Position numbers and translations under genes: made by a program. From Rhodospirillaceae bacterium (lineage in GTDB: Bacteria; Pseudomonadota; Alphaproteobacteria; Kiloniellales; DSM-21159): a stretch of 64,000 nt of DNA. Under the pieces are notes generated by a model that was not told the DNA's origin, did not search any database, and was given only the letters and a program-made list of their open reading frames with translations. Location: NCBI GenBank assembly GCA_006969625.1, contig CP030885.1:3545430-3609429 (forward strand), in the 5' to 3' direction. Positions 17,118 to 25,056 of the stretch are shown here, piece after piece (the first letter of the stretch is position 1; each line of letters starts with the position of its first letter).

Positions 17118-18199
17118 GCGTCGGTCCTGCGCGACAGCAGCGCCCCGGCCAACGCGCGGGACTGCTCCGGCCAGCCCAGCGGGATGAACTGCCGGCGATG
17201 GCGTCGGTAGCGAGCCATGCCCTCGGCCAGCAGCTCGGCGTCCGCCGCCAGCCGCTCGACCGTCACCCAGCGGCCCCACTCCAGCGTCACCGACCAGTCC
17301 GGCAGATCCAGGCGGGTGTCCGGCAGGCGGTAGTGGAAGGTCGGCCGGGCGTGGATCTTCTCGCGCGGAAGCCGTCGGCGCACCTGCTCCGGCGCAAGGT
17401 GGGCGAACAGCGGCAGCAGGTCCAGCTCGCGGTTGCGGGTGGGGTTGTACGCCAGGTAGTCGTCGATCAGGCCGGCCAGGTCAGGCGTATATTCGGGATC
17501 CAGCACGAGGTCGGCATAGGCGGCCGGGAAGGGGTCGATGAAGGGCGTCACCCGCCGGCGCAGGTCGACGCCGATCTCCTCGCGCAGCCAGTCCGACAGC
17601 AGCAGGTAGGCCCGCAGGACGCTCAGAAGGTGTGGGGGCGCGCTGTTGGCGACCTCCGGATTGAGCTGCGTGCCATAGGCCGAGAGCAGGCCGCTGCGCG
17701 TGCCGCCGGCGCCGGCCTCGCGCAGGGTGGCGACCAGTCGGTCGAGCTCGCCGAGACGGTTCCAGGCGACCGGCGGCGCGACGATCTCGACCGGCATCCA
17801 CAGCGAGCCGACGTCGCCGACCGTCTCGGCCAGGTCGGCCTCGAGACGCTCGAGCAGGCGCTCGACCTCGGCGCGCGCCCGCTTCTCCCACTCGGGCTCT
17901 TCGCTCGTGCCGCGGCGCCGCTCGGCGGCGGCACGCGCCTCCGGGTGGGCCAGGGACATGTCAAGCTCGACCTTGAAATCGCCAAAGCGCGTCCCCGTGA
18001 CCTGCGCACGGTAAGGATCTTGCCAGACGATATGCCCGCCGAACAGCCGGTGCAGCAGCGCACTCGTCTCCTCGCAATCGAGGCCGTCGAACTCCACCTC
18101 GACGCCGACGCGCCGGATGGCGCCCGCCTCGGTCTCGGTCCAAGGTGGCGTCGTCCAGACTGGTCCGGCGGAGTCGGGGGCGGGCATGTCCTCAAGCAT
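17114..18199 (-). CDS. amidoligase family protein
   Basis: A 361-residue protein matching the Amidoligase_2 family of the glutamine-synthetase/GCS-like (COOH-NH2 ligase) superfamily, predicted to form amide bonds using ATP. Motifs in order are RRVGVEVEFDGLD (active-site Glu residues), WQDPYRAQVTG, FKVELDMSL, MPVEIVAPPV, the central GTQLNPEV and the C-terminal ARPTFHYRLPD and TLEWGRWVTVERLA. It is followed by a GATase-like gene, the pairing described for this family. The natural substrate is unknown. The start at 18199 is the first ATG; a second lies at 18187. Confidence 0.8.
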   Translation of the reverse strand: MLEDMPAPDSAGPVWTTPPWTETEAGAIRRVGVEVEFDGLDCEETSALLHRLFGGHIVWQDPYRAQVTGTRFGDFKVELDMSLAHPEARAAAERRRGTSEEPEWEKRARAEVERLLERLEADLAETVGDVGSLWMPVEIVAPPVAWNRLGELDRLVATLREAGAGGTRSGLLSAYGTQLNPEVANSAPPHLLSVLRAYLLLSDWLREEIGVDLRRRVTPFIDPFPAAYADLVLDPEYTPDLAGLIDDYLAYNPTRNRELDLLPLFAHLAPEQVRRRLPREKIHARPTFHYRLPDTRLDLPDWSVTLEWGRWVTVERLAADAELLAEGMARYRRHRRQFIPLGWPEQSRALAGALLSRRTDA

Positions 18200-18290
18200 A
18201 GGAAGCCCGGTGGCGCTTTGTCAGGGCCGCCCGGCGCTCAGGGCCGGCCAGCCCGGAAACGGCGTCGGCAGCCCCTTCTCGCACGCGCCG

Positions 18291-19169
18291 TCAGGCCGCG
18301 GAGTCCCAGGGTCCCGGCTTCGGCGCCTGTCCCATCTCGGCCGCTTGGCCGCGCAGCTTGGCAATGCGGTTCTCGGTCTTCGGATGGGTCGAGAACAGGC
18401 TGTCCACCGAGTGCGCATGCAGCGGGTTGATGATGAACATGTGCGCCGTCGCCGGGTTGCGCTCGGCCGCCTGGTTGTCGATCCGTGCGGCGGAGGCCTG
18501 GATGTTGCCCAAGGCGTTGGCCAGCCACAGCGGGCGGCCGGAGATCTCGGCGCCGATGCGGTCGGCCTCGTACTCGCGCGATCGGCTGATTGCCATCTGC
18601 ACCAGCGCGGCGGCCAGCGGCGCCAGGATCATCATGGCGATGGTGCCGATCAGGCCGAGGGGGTTGTCCCGGCTGCCGCCGAAGAAGAGCGCGAAGTTGG
18701 CCAGCATGGAGATCGCGCCCGCCAGGGTGGCGGTGATCGTCATGATCAGCGTGTCGCGGTTCTTGATGTGCGCCAGCTCGTGCGCCATCACCCCGGCGAC
18801 CTCCTCGGTCGAAAGGCGCTGCAGCAGGCCGGTGGTCGCCGCGACGGCGGCGTTCTCCGGGTTGCGGCCGGTGGCGAAGGCGTTGGGCTGCGCATTTTCG
18901 ATAACGTAGACCCGCGGCATCGGCAGCTCGGCGTTCTCGGCGAGCTGGCGCACGAGGCCGTAGAACTCCGGCGCCGTCTGCGCGGTCACCTCGCGCGCGC
19001 CGTACATGCGCAGAACCATCTTGTCGCTGTTCCAGTAGGCGAAGAGGTTCATGCCGCCGGCAAGCAGCAGCGCGATCAGCAGCCCGGCCTCGCCGCCCAG
19101 CAGAAAGCCGATGCCGACGAACAGCGCCGTCATGGCGGCCATCAGCATGAAGGTGCGCAGGGTGTTCAT
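18291..19169 (-). CDS. htpX: zinc metalloprotease HtpX
   Basis: Membrane-bound M48 protease that degrades misfolded membrane proteins. The 292 residues include two N-terminal transmembrane helices (residues 7-25 and 27-45), the zinc-binding [11 protein letters not shown] motif near residue 128, two further hydrophobic segments (about 143-165 and 172-192), and the third ligand in [15 protein letters not shown]. The [14 protein letters not shown] and [14 protein letters not shown] segments are diagnostic. I start at 19169 because the longer frame adds only a non-homologous leader. Confidence 0.95.
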   Translation of the reverse strand: MNTLRTFMLMAAMTALFVGIGFLLGGEAGLLIALLLAGGMNLFAYWNSDKMVLRMYGAREVTAQTAPEFYGLVRQLAENAELPMPRVYVIENAQPNAFATGRNPENAAVAATTGLLQRLSTEEVAGVMAHELAHIKNRDTLIMTITATLAGAISMLANFALFFGGSRDNPLGLIGTIAMMILAPLAAALVQMAISRSREYEADRIGAEISGRPLWLANALGNIQASAARIDNQAAERNPATAHMFIINPLHAHSVDSLFSTHPKTENRIAKLRGQAAEMGQAPKPGPWDSAA

Positions 19170-19288
19170 CGCTCTCGTCTCGGTTGGCAATGGGCGCACG
19201 GGTGTCGCGCCGGCGCCTAGGAGATGGCGGTCGCGCAAAACCGCTTCAAGACTTGGCGCCGGCCGCGGCCGCCGCCATATCTTCGGCT

Positions 19289-19549
19289 ATGTTTGCGCTG
19301 TTCAAATCCCATGCGCCGCGTGCCGCCAAGCGCCGCGCCGCGCAGCCCACGACCGGCACGGCGCCGGCGCCGAAGACCGCCGAAGATCTGGCCCGCGCGG
19401 AAGAGCAGGCGCGCATCGGGCAATCGGGCAGCGCCGAGACCGCGGCCTCCGCCAAGGGCGCAGCGACCCCAGAGCTCGGCGGCCCCGAAGGCCCGGAGCC
19501 GACCCGCTACGGCGACTGGGAACGCAAGGGCATATGCTACGATTTCTGA
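19289..19549 (+). CDS. DUF1674 / SdhAF4-like succinate dehydrogenase assembly factor
   Basis: An 86-residue protein ending in GGPEGPEPTRYGDWERKG, the DUF1674 signature. Mitochondrial homologues (SDHAF4/Sdh8) bind the flavinated SdhA subunit and help build complex II; bacterial members are assumed to do the same. The N-terminal half is basic then Ala-rich and probably disordered. Sdh genes are not nearby. The start is the first ATG, 120 bases from the divergent htpX start. Confidence 0.75.
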   Translation: MFALFKSHAPRAAKRRAAQPTTGTAPAPKTAEDLARAEEQARIGQSGSAETAASAKGAATPELGGPEGPEPTRYGDWERKGICYDF

Positions 19550-19716
19550 GGTTGCTGCCGCGGTGGCGGCGATGCCGGACACCGTGCCGAACGAGGCACC
19601 GACCCGAGCCTCGCAGTTACCATCCTTGTTCTCTTATTTGCCTGCAAACGATCTATCGCTGTCAAGACGACTAGGCAGGCTGCCTGTCAAGTCCGGCGCT
19701 CGAAGGCAACGGGCGT

Positions 19717-20805
19717 TCACTTTAAGTTTTTGATGTGATCTCGACGCTGCGCTTCCTCCGCATTGCCCCAGAAGAAGTTGGAGAGGATGAAGCGCGTGCC
19801 GGCCTGCACCTCGACCGCTTCGTGCAACAGGCTGCAGGAGAAGATCACCGCACCGCCGCACGGCGGATCGATTGGCGTCGGATCGTACTCGGGAAAGCGC
19901 ACCCCGCCGCCGCGGTAGTCGCCGGCGTTAAGACTCAGCGTCATGGCGAAGCGCCGGTGGGCGAAGGCTGGCGAGACGTTGTCCCGGTGCGGCCGGAAGA
20001 AGTCGCCGCGCGCGGCCTCGTAGCCGACGATGTAGTAGTTCTCGCCGTTGGCGATCTGGAAGGCGAAGGCCTTGGCGATCTCCGGTGCGATGCGGCGCGC
20101 GACCTGCCGCCCGATCGCCCGGTTCAGCGCTACGTCCCTGATGGTGTGGTCGCGGCAGCGCCGCCGCTCGGTGACCCGGTTGACGGTCCCGCCGGCCGCA
20201 TCGCTCGAACCGACCGCGCCGACCTCGTTGGAGGTGCGCCAGAGCCCGATCAGCGCGGTGCACTGGGCTCGGCTGAGCACGTCGGGGATCAGCAGCACCG
20301 GCGCCGCCTGGGCCGGGCGTCCGGCCGGCGCCCCGTCGTTGAGCAAAGCCGACAGGGCCTGCAGGCCCGCCTCGGGATCGCGAAGGACCTCCAGGATCCG
20401 CTGGTTGGCGTCGAGCAGCAGGGCGACCGCCGGCGCGTCGGCGGTCAGCAGCCGCACGAAGTCGCCGCTCGGGTCGGCGAGCAGCGGCCAAGCCAAGCCC
20501 AGGGCCGAGGCGCTTCGGCCGGCCGCCTGCGGCCCGGCCGCAACCACGCCGACCGTCCGCTCGGCCGCGGCGAGCGGCTGCAGCACACGGGTCGCAGCCG
20601 GCGTCGCCGCGAGCAGGAGGCAGGGGCCGACGGGCAACAGGCCGTAGAGCGGCACCGGATTGCCCCAGGGATCGAGCAGGCGCGCGTTCGGCACGCGGTC
20701 GCCACGCCCTGGACCCGACACCGGCGCGAAGGCAGCGGCGACCTCCGTCGCGGCGGGCGTAGTAGCCTCCGGCGATGGCGGCAGATGGGAAATCGGCGAA
20801 CGCAT
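19717..20805 (-). CDS. 2OG-Fe(II) oxygenase with N-terminal thioredoxin-like region
   Basis: A 362-residue two-part protein. The C-terminal 190 residues are a prolyl-4-hydroxylase-type dioxygenase, with iron ligands in FRPHRDN (HxD) and LLHEAVEV (distal His) and the 2-oxoglutarate Arg in TRFILSNFFW. The N-terminal 150 residues (RVPNARLLDPWGNPVPLYG, GLAWPLLADPSGDFVRLL, ALLLDANQRILEVLRD) follow the peroxiredoxin/AhpC layout but without an obvious peroxidatic Cys motif, so this half is probably a non-catalytic or binding module. The substrate is unknown. The start at 20805 is the ATG following an AGGGTGG site. Confidence 0.75.
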   Translation of the reverse strand: MRSPISHLPPSPEATTPAATEVAAAFAPVSGPGRGDRVPNARLLDPWGNPVPLYGLLPVGPCLLLAATPAATRVLQPLAAAERTVGVVAAGPQAAGRSASALGLAWPLLADPSGDFVRLLTADAPAVALLLDANQRILEVLRDPEAGLQALSALLNDGAPAGRPAQAAPVLLIPDVLSRAQCTALIGLWRTSNEVGAVGSSDAAGGTVNRVTERRRCRDHTIRDVALNRAIGRQVARRIAPEIAKAFAFQIANGENYYIVGYEAARGDFFRPHRDNVSPAFAHRRFAMTLSLNAGDYRGGGVRFPEYDPTPIDPPCGGAVIFSCSLLHEAVEVQAGTRFILSNFFWGNAEEAQRRDHIKNLK

Positions 20806-20918
20806 CGCTGCCACCCTAGCCTTGGCGGATGACACGGCGATGAAGACGGCAAAGGAGACGGCGATCGAAAGGTGGAAGTCACTGGTCAAACTTTCTTGTT
20901 TTGTTCTATGCTGCAGCC

Positions 20919-21398
20919 ATGCAGGACGCTCCGACATCCCTCTGGCCGCGCATGCGTCGGTCGGTGCGCCGTTGGACCCGTCTGGCCGTCCTGCTGGCCG
21001 TCGCCGTCGCGGTGGAGCGCAGCGAGGCCGGCCCCTTGCCCGGCCCGATCCCAGCGGAGGTGATCCGGGTGGTCGACGGCGACACCCTGGAGGTGCGCGC
21101 GGAGATCTGGGTCGCCCAGACGGTGGTGACCTTCGTGCGCCTGGCGGGGATCGACGCCCCGGAACTGCGCGGCGCCTGCGGCGGCGAGAGGACGCTGGCG
21201 GCGGCGGCGACCGAGCGGCTGCGCGGCCTGCTGCCGCCCGGCGCCCGGCTGCTGCTGCACGAGGTCGAGCACGGCAAGTTCGCCGGCCGGGTAATCGCGC
21301 GGGTCACGCTGCCGGACGGCCGCGACCTCGGCGCCGGCCTGCTGCTGGCCGGCCTGGCCCAGCCCTACGCCGGCGGCCGGCGCGCCGAGTGGTGCTGA
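20919..21398 (+). CDS. secreted thermonuclease-family (SNase-like) protein
   Basis: A 159-residue protein with a basic N-terminus and hydrophobic segment (RRWTRLAVLLAVAVAV) that should act as a signal peptide or anchor. The SNase domain begins IPAEVIRVVDGDTLEVRA, with FVRLAGIDAPELRG carrying the catalytic Asp/Glu neighbourhood and GRVIARVTLPDGRDLGAGLL the second motif, including the Arg. This suggests a periplasmic or secreted nuclease. A TTG six codons upstream (20901) is possible but less likely. It is divergent from the 2OG oxygenase gene. Confidence 0.8.
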   Translation: MQDAPTSLWPRMRRSVRRWTRLAVLLAVAVAVERSEAGPLPGPIPAEVIRVVDGDTLEVRAEIWVAQTVVTFVRLAGIDAPELRGACGGERTLAAAATERLRGLLPPGARLLLHEVEHGKFAGRVIARVTLPDGRDLGAGLLLAGLAQPYAGGRRAEWC

Positions 21399-21451
21399 GC
21401 GGCCGTTCGAGAATGCACTGCTCCGTCCCGCGCTTCGCGCCCGCAGTTCCA

Positions 21452-21513
21452 CCGCGCCCCCACCCGGCCACCTATCCAGGATACCGTCGTCGGGTGGCCG
21501 GGTGGGGGCGCGG
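21452..21513. terminator. 21-bp perfect inverted repeat between convergent genes
   Basis: The arm at 21452-21472 is exactly complementary to 21493-21513, with a 20-base centre that itself holds TATCC-A-GGATA. It lies between the stop of the nuclease gene (+) and the stop of hemN (-). No T tract follows. The most economical reading is a bidirectional transcription stop; a REP-like repeated element is the alternative. Confidence 0.65.
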
Positions 21514-21576
21514 GCCGGAACAGTGCCGAGAATGGGCCGGCAGACCCGTTGTCGAACGGTCTCTGAGGCCGAGGCG

Positions 21577-22962
21577 TCAGACGGCGACGCTGTGGCGGTT
21601 GTGGGCCGGGTCGAGATAGGCGTCGAACAGGGCGGCGACGCAGCGCAGGAAGGGCCGCCCGCGCTCGGTCACCGTCACCCGCCGCCCGGCGCGCACGACC
21701 AGACCGTCGTCGGCCATCTCGGCCAACTCGGGCTCCAGGTCTTCGGCCAGGTCCTCCGGCACCTCGACCGCCAGGTCGCACATCAGCCGCTCGATCAGCG
21801 CCGCCCGGCGCTCGTCCTCCGCGCTCAGCGCCACGCCCTTGGCGACCGGCAGGCGGCCCGCTTCGATCGCCTCGGCATAGGCGTGGATCGGCGTGTGGTT
21901 CTGCACCAGCCCCTGCGGCAACTGGCCGATCGCCGAAGCGCCGAAGCCGATCAGCGCCTCCGCCTGGTCGGCGGTGTAGCCCTGGAAGTTGCGGCGCAGC
22001 CGGCCCTCGGCCTGCAGCCGCGCCATGGCGTCCTCCGGCCTGGCGAAGTGGTCGAGGCCGATGCGCACGTAGCCCGCTTCGACCAGCCGCGCCGCCGCCG
22101 CCTCGGCCATCTCGAAGCGGGCGTCCGGGCCAGGCAGCGCCTCGCTCGGGATCAGGCGCATGTGCTTCTTCATCTGCGGCACGTGGGCGTAGCCGAACAG
22201 CGCGAAGCGCGCCGGCTGCAGCGCGATCATCGCCTCCACCGAGGCGAGCAGGCGCCCGGCGTCCTGGTAGGGCAGGCCGTAGACCAGGTCGACGTTGAGG
22301 TCCGTCACGCCGACGGCGCGCAGCCGCTCGACCGCCGCCACGGTGATCTCCAGCGGCTGGATGCGGTTGATCGCCTTCTGCACCACCGGGTCGATGTCCT
22401 GCACGCCCAGGCTGGCGCGGGTGACGCCGACCGCGCCTAGCGCCTCGATCTGTGCCGCGCTCAACTCGCGCGGGTCGATCTCGACGGCGAACTCGGCGTC
22501 CGCGCTCAGCGGGACGGCGCGGGTCAGCGCAGCGCCCAGGGCGTGGATGTGCTCGGGCTTGAGCAGGGTCGGCGAGCCGCCGCCCCAGTGCAGGTGGCTG
22601 CAGGTGTGGCCGCCCGGCAGGCGCTCGGCCACCAGCTCGATCTCGCGCAGCAGGATCGGCAGGTAGCTGGCGACCGGCTCGTAGCGCTGCACGATCTTGG
22701 TGTTGCAGCCGCAGAACCAGCACAGCGTGTCGCAGAAGGGGATGTGGGCGTAGAGCGAGAGCTCGGCGCCGGCGTGCAGTCCGCCCAGCCAGTCGCCGTA
22801 GACCGCGCCGTCGACCCCGGCATGGAAGTGCGGGGCGGTCGGGTAGGAGGTGTAGCGCGGCACCATCCGCGCGTACTTGTGCGCCAGCGCCAGATCGGCG
22901 GGCGCGGCGTCTGGCGCCGGGTTCGAAGCGGGGCCGCGGGCGGCGATGGCGGTCTCGGTCAT
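21577..22962 (-). CDS. hemN: oxygen-independent coproporphyrinogen III oxidase
   Basis: Radical-SAM enzyme that decarboxylates coproporphyrinogen III to protoporphyrinogen IX without oxygen, in haem synthesis. It has 461 residues, the usual length. The N-terminus contains VPRYTSYPTAPHF and the [4Fe-4S] motif CDTLCWFC (CxxxCxxC), followed by HWGGGSPTLL, LGVQDIDPVVQKAINR and LNVDLVYGLPYQ, all characteristic of HemN rather than the HemW look-alike. The ATG at 22962 gives the family N-terminus. A candidate FNR box lies 35 bases upstream, which fits low-oxygen induction by the FnrL-type regulator encoded at 51744-52508. Confidence 0.95.
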   Translation of the reverse strand: MTETAIAARGPASNPAPDAAPADLALAHKYARMVPRYTSYPTAPHFHAGVDGAVYGDWLGGLHAGAELSLYAHIPFCDTLCWFCGCNTKIVQRYEPVASYLPILLREIELVAERLPGGHTCSHLHWGGGSPTLLKPEHIHALGAALTRAVPLSADAEFAVEIDPRELSAAQIEALGAVGVTRASLGVQDIDPVVQKAINRIQPLEITVAAVERLRAVGVTDLNVDLVYGLPYQDAGRLLASVEAMIALQPARFALFGYAHVPQMKKHMRLIPSEALPGPDARFEMAEAAAARLVEAGYVRIGLDHFARPEDAMARLQAEGRLRRNFQGYTADQAEALIGFGASAIGQLPQGLVQNHTPIHAYAEAIEAGRLPVAKGVALSAEDERRAALIERLMCDLAVEVPEDLAEDLEPELAEMADDGLVVRAGRRVTVTERGRPFLRCVAALFDAYLDPAHNRHSVAV

Positions 22963-22997
22963 GCTCCAGCATATGCGCCGAAGCCGCCGCCAGGGCC

Positions 22998-23011
22998 TTG
23001 ATGCAGCGCAA
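22998..23011. promoter_or_regulatory. candidate FNR/FnrL box upstream of hemN
   Basis: TTGATGCAGCGCAA matches 8 of the 10 defined positions of the FNR consensus TTGAT-N4-ATCAA. Its centre is about 42 bases upstream of the hemN ATG. hemN is a classic FnrL target in alphaproteobacteria. Confidence 0.5.
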
Positions 23012-23042
23012 ATGCGAAACCCGAAGCCTGGTGTCGTGTTGC

Positions 23043-24260
23043 TTACTTCGGCCCGGCGACGATGCCGTCGTCGTGCAGCTTGGCGATCTCGTGCTCGGGC
23101 AGGCCGACGACCTCTGCCAGAATCTCCTCGGTGTGCGCGCCCAGACGCGGCGCGGGCGCCGGCGGCTCGCGCTCGAGGGCGGAGAAGTTGAGCGGCGTGC
23201 CGGGGGTCAGCAGGCTGCCGATGCCCGGCTGGTCGAGCAGGCTGAACATCGGGTTGGCGGTCGAGAGGTCGGGGTCCTTGGCGAGCGCCTCGCCGAAGCT
23301 GCGGAACTCCGACCAGGTGACGCCGTGCTCGTCCAGGCTCTGGGCGAAGTCCTCGACCCGGCGGCGGGCGAACCAGGGGGCGAGCAGCGCGGTGATCTCC
23401 TTGCGCGCCTCGAAGCGGTCGCCCTCGCGCGCCAGCGTCAGGCCGAGCCGCTGGCCGAGCGCCTCCATCTCGTCGGCCAGGCCGGTGGCGGCCAGCAGCC
23501 CCGTCCACTGGCGCGAGGTGAGCGCCACCACCATCACTCGGCGCCCGTCCGCCGTCTCGAAGTCCTGGCCGTAGGCGCCGTAGAGCGCGTTGCCGTACTT
23601 CGGCCGGTCGACGCCGTTGACGCTGGCCTCGCCGATGATGCCGAGGTTGCCGAGCATCGCCGCGGCCACGTCCTTCAGGGCGATCTGCACGTGCTGGCCT
23701 TCGCCGGTCTTGCGGCGGTGCCGCTCGGCGGCGAGCAGGCCGAGCGCGGCCATCTGCCCGCAGATGCAGTCCCAGGCCGGCAGCACATGGGCGACCGGCT
23801 CGCGCGAGCCCTCGGGGCCGGTGGCGTTGGGGAAGCCGACCGCGGGGTTGACGGTGTAGTCCACCTCGGGCCGGCCCTCGCGGCTGCCCATCACCTCGAC
23901 GGCGATCAGGTCGGCGCGCCGCCGCTTCAGGGTCTCGTAGCCCATCCAGCCGCGCACCCGCAGGTTGGTCAGGAAGATGCCGGCGTCGTCGCCCGGCGCG
24001 CAGATCAACTGCGCGACGATCTCCTGGCCGCGCGGCGTCGCCATGTCGACGGCGAGCGAGCGCTTGCCCTTGTTCAGGCCGGCCCAGAACAGGCTCTCGC
24101 CGCTTTCGGTGACCGGCCAGCGCCTGGCGTCGAGGCCGCCGCGGATGCGGTCGAAGCGGATCACGTCGGCGCCCATTTGCGCCAGCGTCATCCCGGCCAG
24201 GGGTGCGGCGACGAAGGCCGAGCCTTCGACGACGCGCAGGCCGTCCAGCAGTTTCACCAT
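23043..24260 (-). CDS. CaiB/BaiF family CoA-transferase
   Basis: Class III CoA-transferase of 405 residues, moving CoA between carboxylic acids. The N-terminal LLDGLRVVEGSAFVAAPLAG and QMGADVIRFD segments, the NKGKRSLAVDMATPRGQEI stretch and the GLLAAERHRRKTGEGQHVQI region (after the usual catalytic Asp in AWDCICGQ) define the family. The C-terminal part (FSALEREPPAPAPRLGAHTE) is also typical. Substrate cannot be read from the sequence. The ATG has GGGAGG upstream. An acyl-CoA synthetase gene lies 0.8 kb upstream on the same strand, but a peptidase gene intervenes. Confidence 0.85.
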   Translation of the reverse strand: MVKLLDGLRVVEGSAFVAAPLAGMTLAQMGADVIRFDRIRGGLDARRWPVTESGESLFWAGLNKGKRSLAVDMATPRGQEIVAQLICAPGDDAGIFLTNLRVRGWMGYETLKRRRADLIAVEVMGSREGRPEVDYTVNPAVGFPNATGPEGSREPVAHVLPAWDCICGQMAALGLLAAERHRRKTGEGQHVQIALKDVAAAMLGNLGIIGEASVNGVDRPKYGNALYGAYGQDFETADGRRVMVVALTSRQWTGLLAATGLADEMEALGQRLGLTLAREGDRFEARKEITALLAPWFARRRVEDFAQSLDEHGVTWSEFRSFGEALAKDPDLSTANPMFSLLDQPGIGSLLTPGTPLNFSALEREPPAPAPRLGAHTEEILAEVVGLPEHEIAKLHDDGIVAGPK

Positions 24261-24445
24261 GAGCTCGCCTCCCGGGCGCGCTCCCCCAGCAACGTCACCT
24301 TGGGTGCCGGCTTCTCGTGGCCGGTCGGGCCCTGGTCGGACCGGCGCCATGGTGCGGGCAGGCCGGCGCGGGCGCAAGTCCTTGAATTCGAGGCGCTTGC
24401 GGGCCGCCGTTCGCGGACCGCGCGCGGTAGTGCCCGTGCCGGAGG

Positions 24446-24916
24446 TCAGACGAGGAGGCCGGGCTGCGTGCCCTGACGATCGATCGTCAGGGTCTGGCCG
24501 CGGTTGGCGTCGCCGGTCAGCGAGCAGTGCACCCAGCCGCTGGCCGCCTCGCCCGGCGTGTACATCTCGAGGATGAGTTGGTCGAAGGCCAGGGTGTCGC
24601 GGATCCAGACGGCGAGCGCGCCGTTCGCCACCTCCGGCACTTCGAAGTCCACCGCCTCGCCCTTCAGGTGCTGCGAGGTATCCTGGGACCCGATCAGGCG
24701 GTTCAGCTCCAGGCAGCGATAGCCGCTGTTCGGCGCGAAGGGGGTGCCGAAGTGTGCGCGCACCGGCTCCAGGATCTCCCGGCACAGGCGGGTCAGGTTC
24801 TCGACGATGCGTGCGCGCTCGGGTCCGTGCGGGGTGTTGTCGATGCCGTGGCGCAGGGCGACGCCGCTCTTGCACAACTCCTCGAGCGTGAAGTGGGGGG
24901 AAAGCCGTGTCGTCAT
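24446..24916 (-). CDS. peptidase M15 family protein (DD-carboxypeptidase / endolysin-like)
   Basis: A 156-residue zinc peptidase-like protein without signal peptide. LSPHFTLEELCKS at the start and FGTPFAPNSGYRCLELNRLI in the middle are typical of M15_3/peptidoglycan-hydrolysing proteins; the metal ligands are in SQHLKGEAVDFEV (HxxxxxxxD) and WVHCSL (distal His). Such genes are common as phage endolysins but also as chromosomal cell-wall enzymes. No other phage gene is close. The ATG at 24916 has GGGAGG 6 bases upstream. Confidence 0.8.
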   Translation of the reverse strand: MTTRLSPHFTLEELCKSGVALRHGIDNTPHGPERARIVENLTRLCREILEPVRAHFGTPFAPNSGYRCLELNRLIGSQDTSQHLKGEAVDFEVPEVANGALAVWIRDTLAFDQLILEMYTPGEAASGWVHCSLTGDANRGQTLTIDRQGTQPGLLV

Positions 24917-25056
24917 GCGCGCCTCCCGCTCGCACACCTGCCTGCCTAGCCTCAGATTAGCAGATCGCGGGCGCAACCTCGAACGCCGAACCTGCGGACG
25001 GTCAGGCCGGTACGGCGCGACACGCCGCCGGTTTCCGACGGTGCGGCCGTAACCTC

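Noticed and set aside
24446..24916. M15 peptidase as evidence of a prophage
   Set aside because: No holin, structural, integrase or repeat features around it. A chromosomal wall enzyme is simpler.
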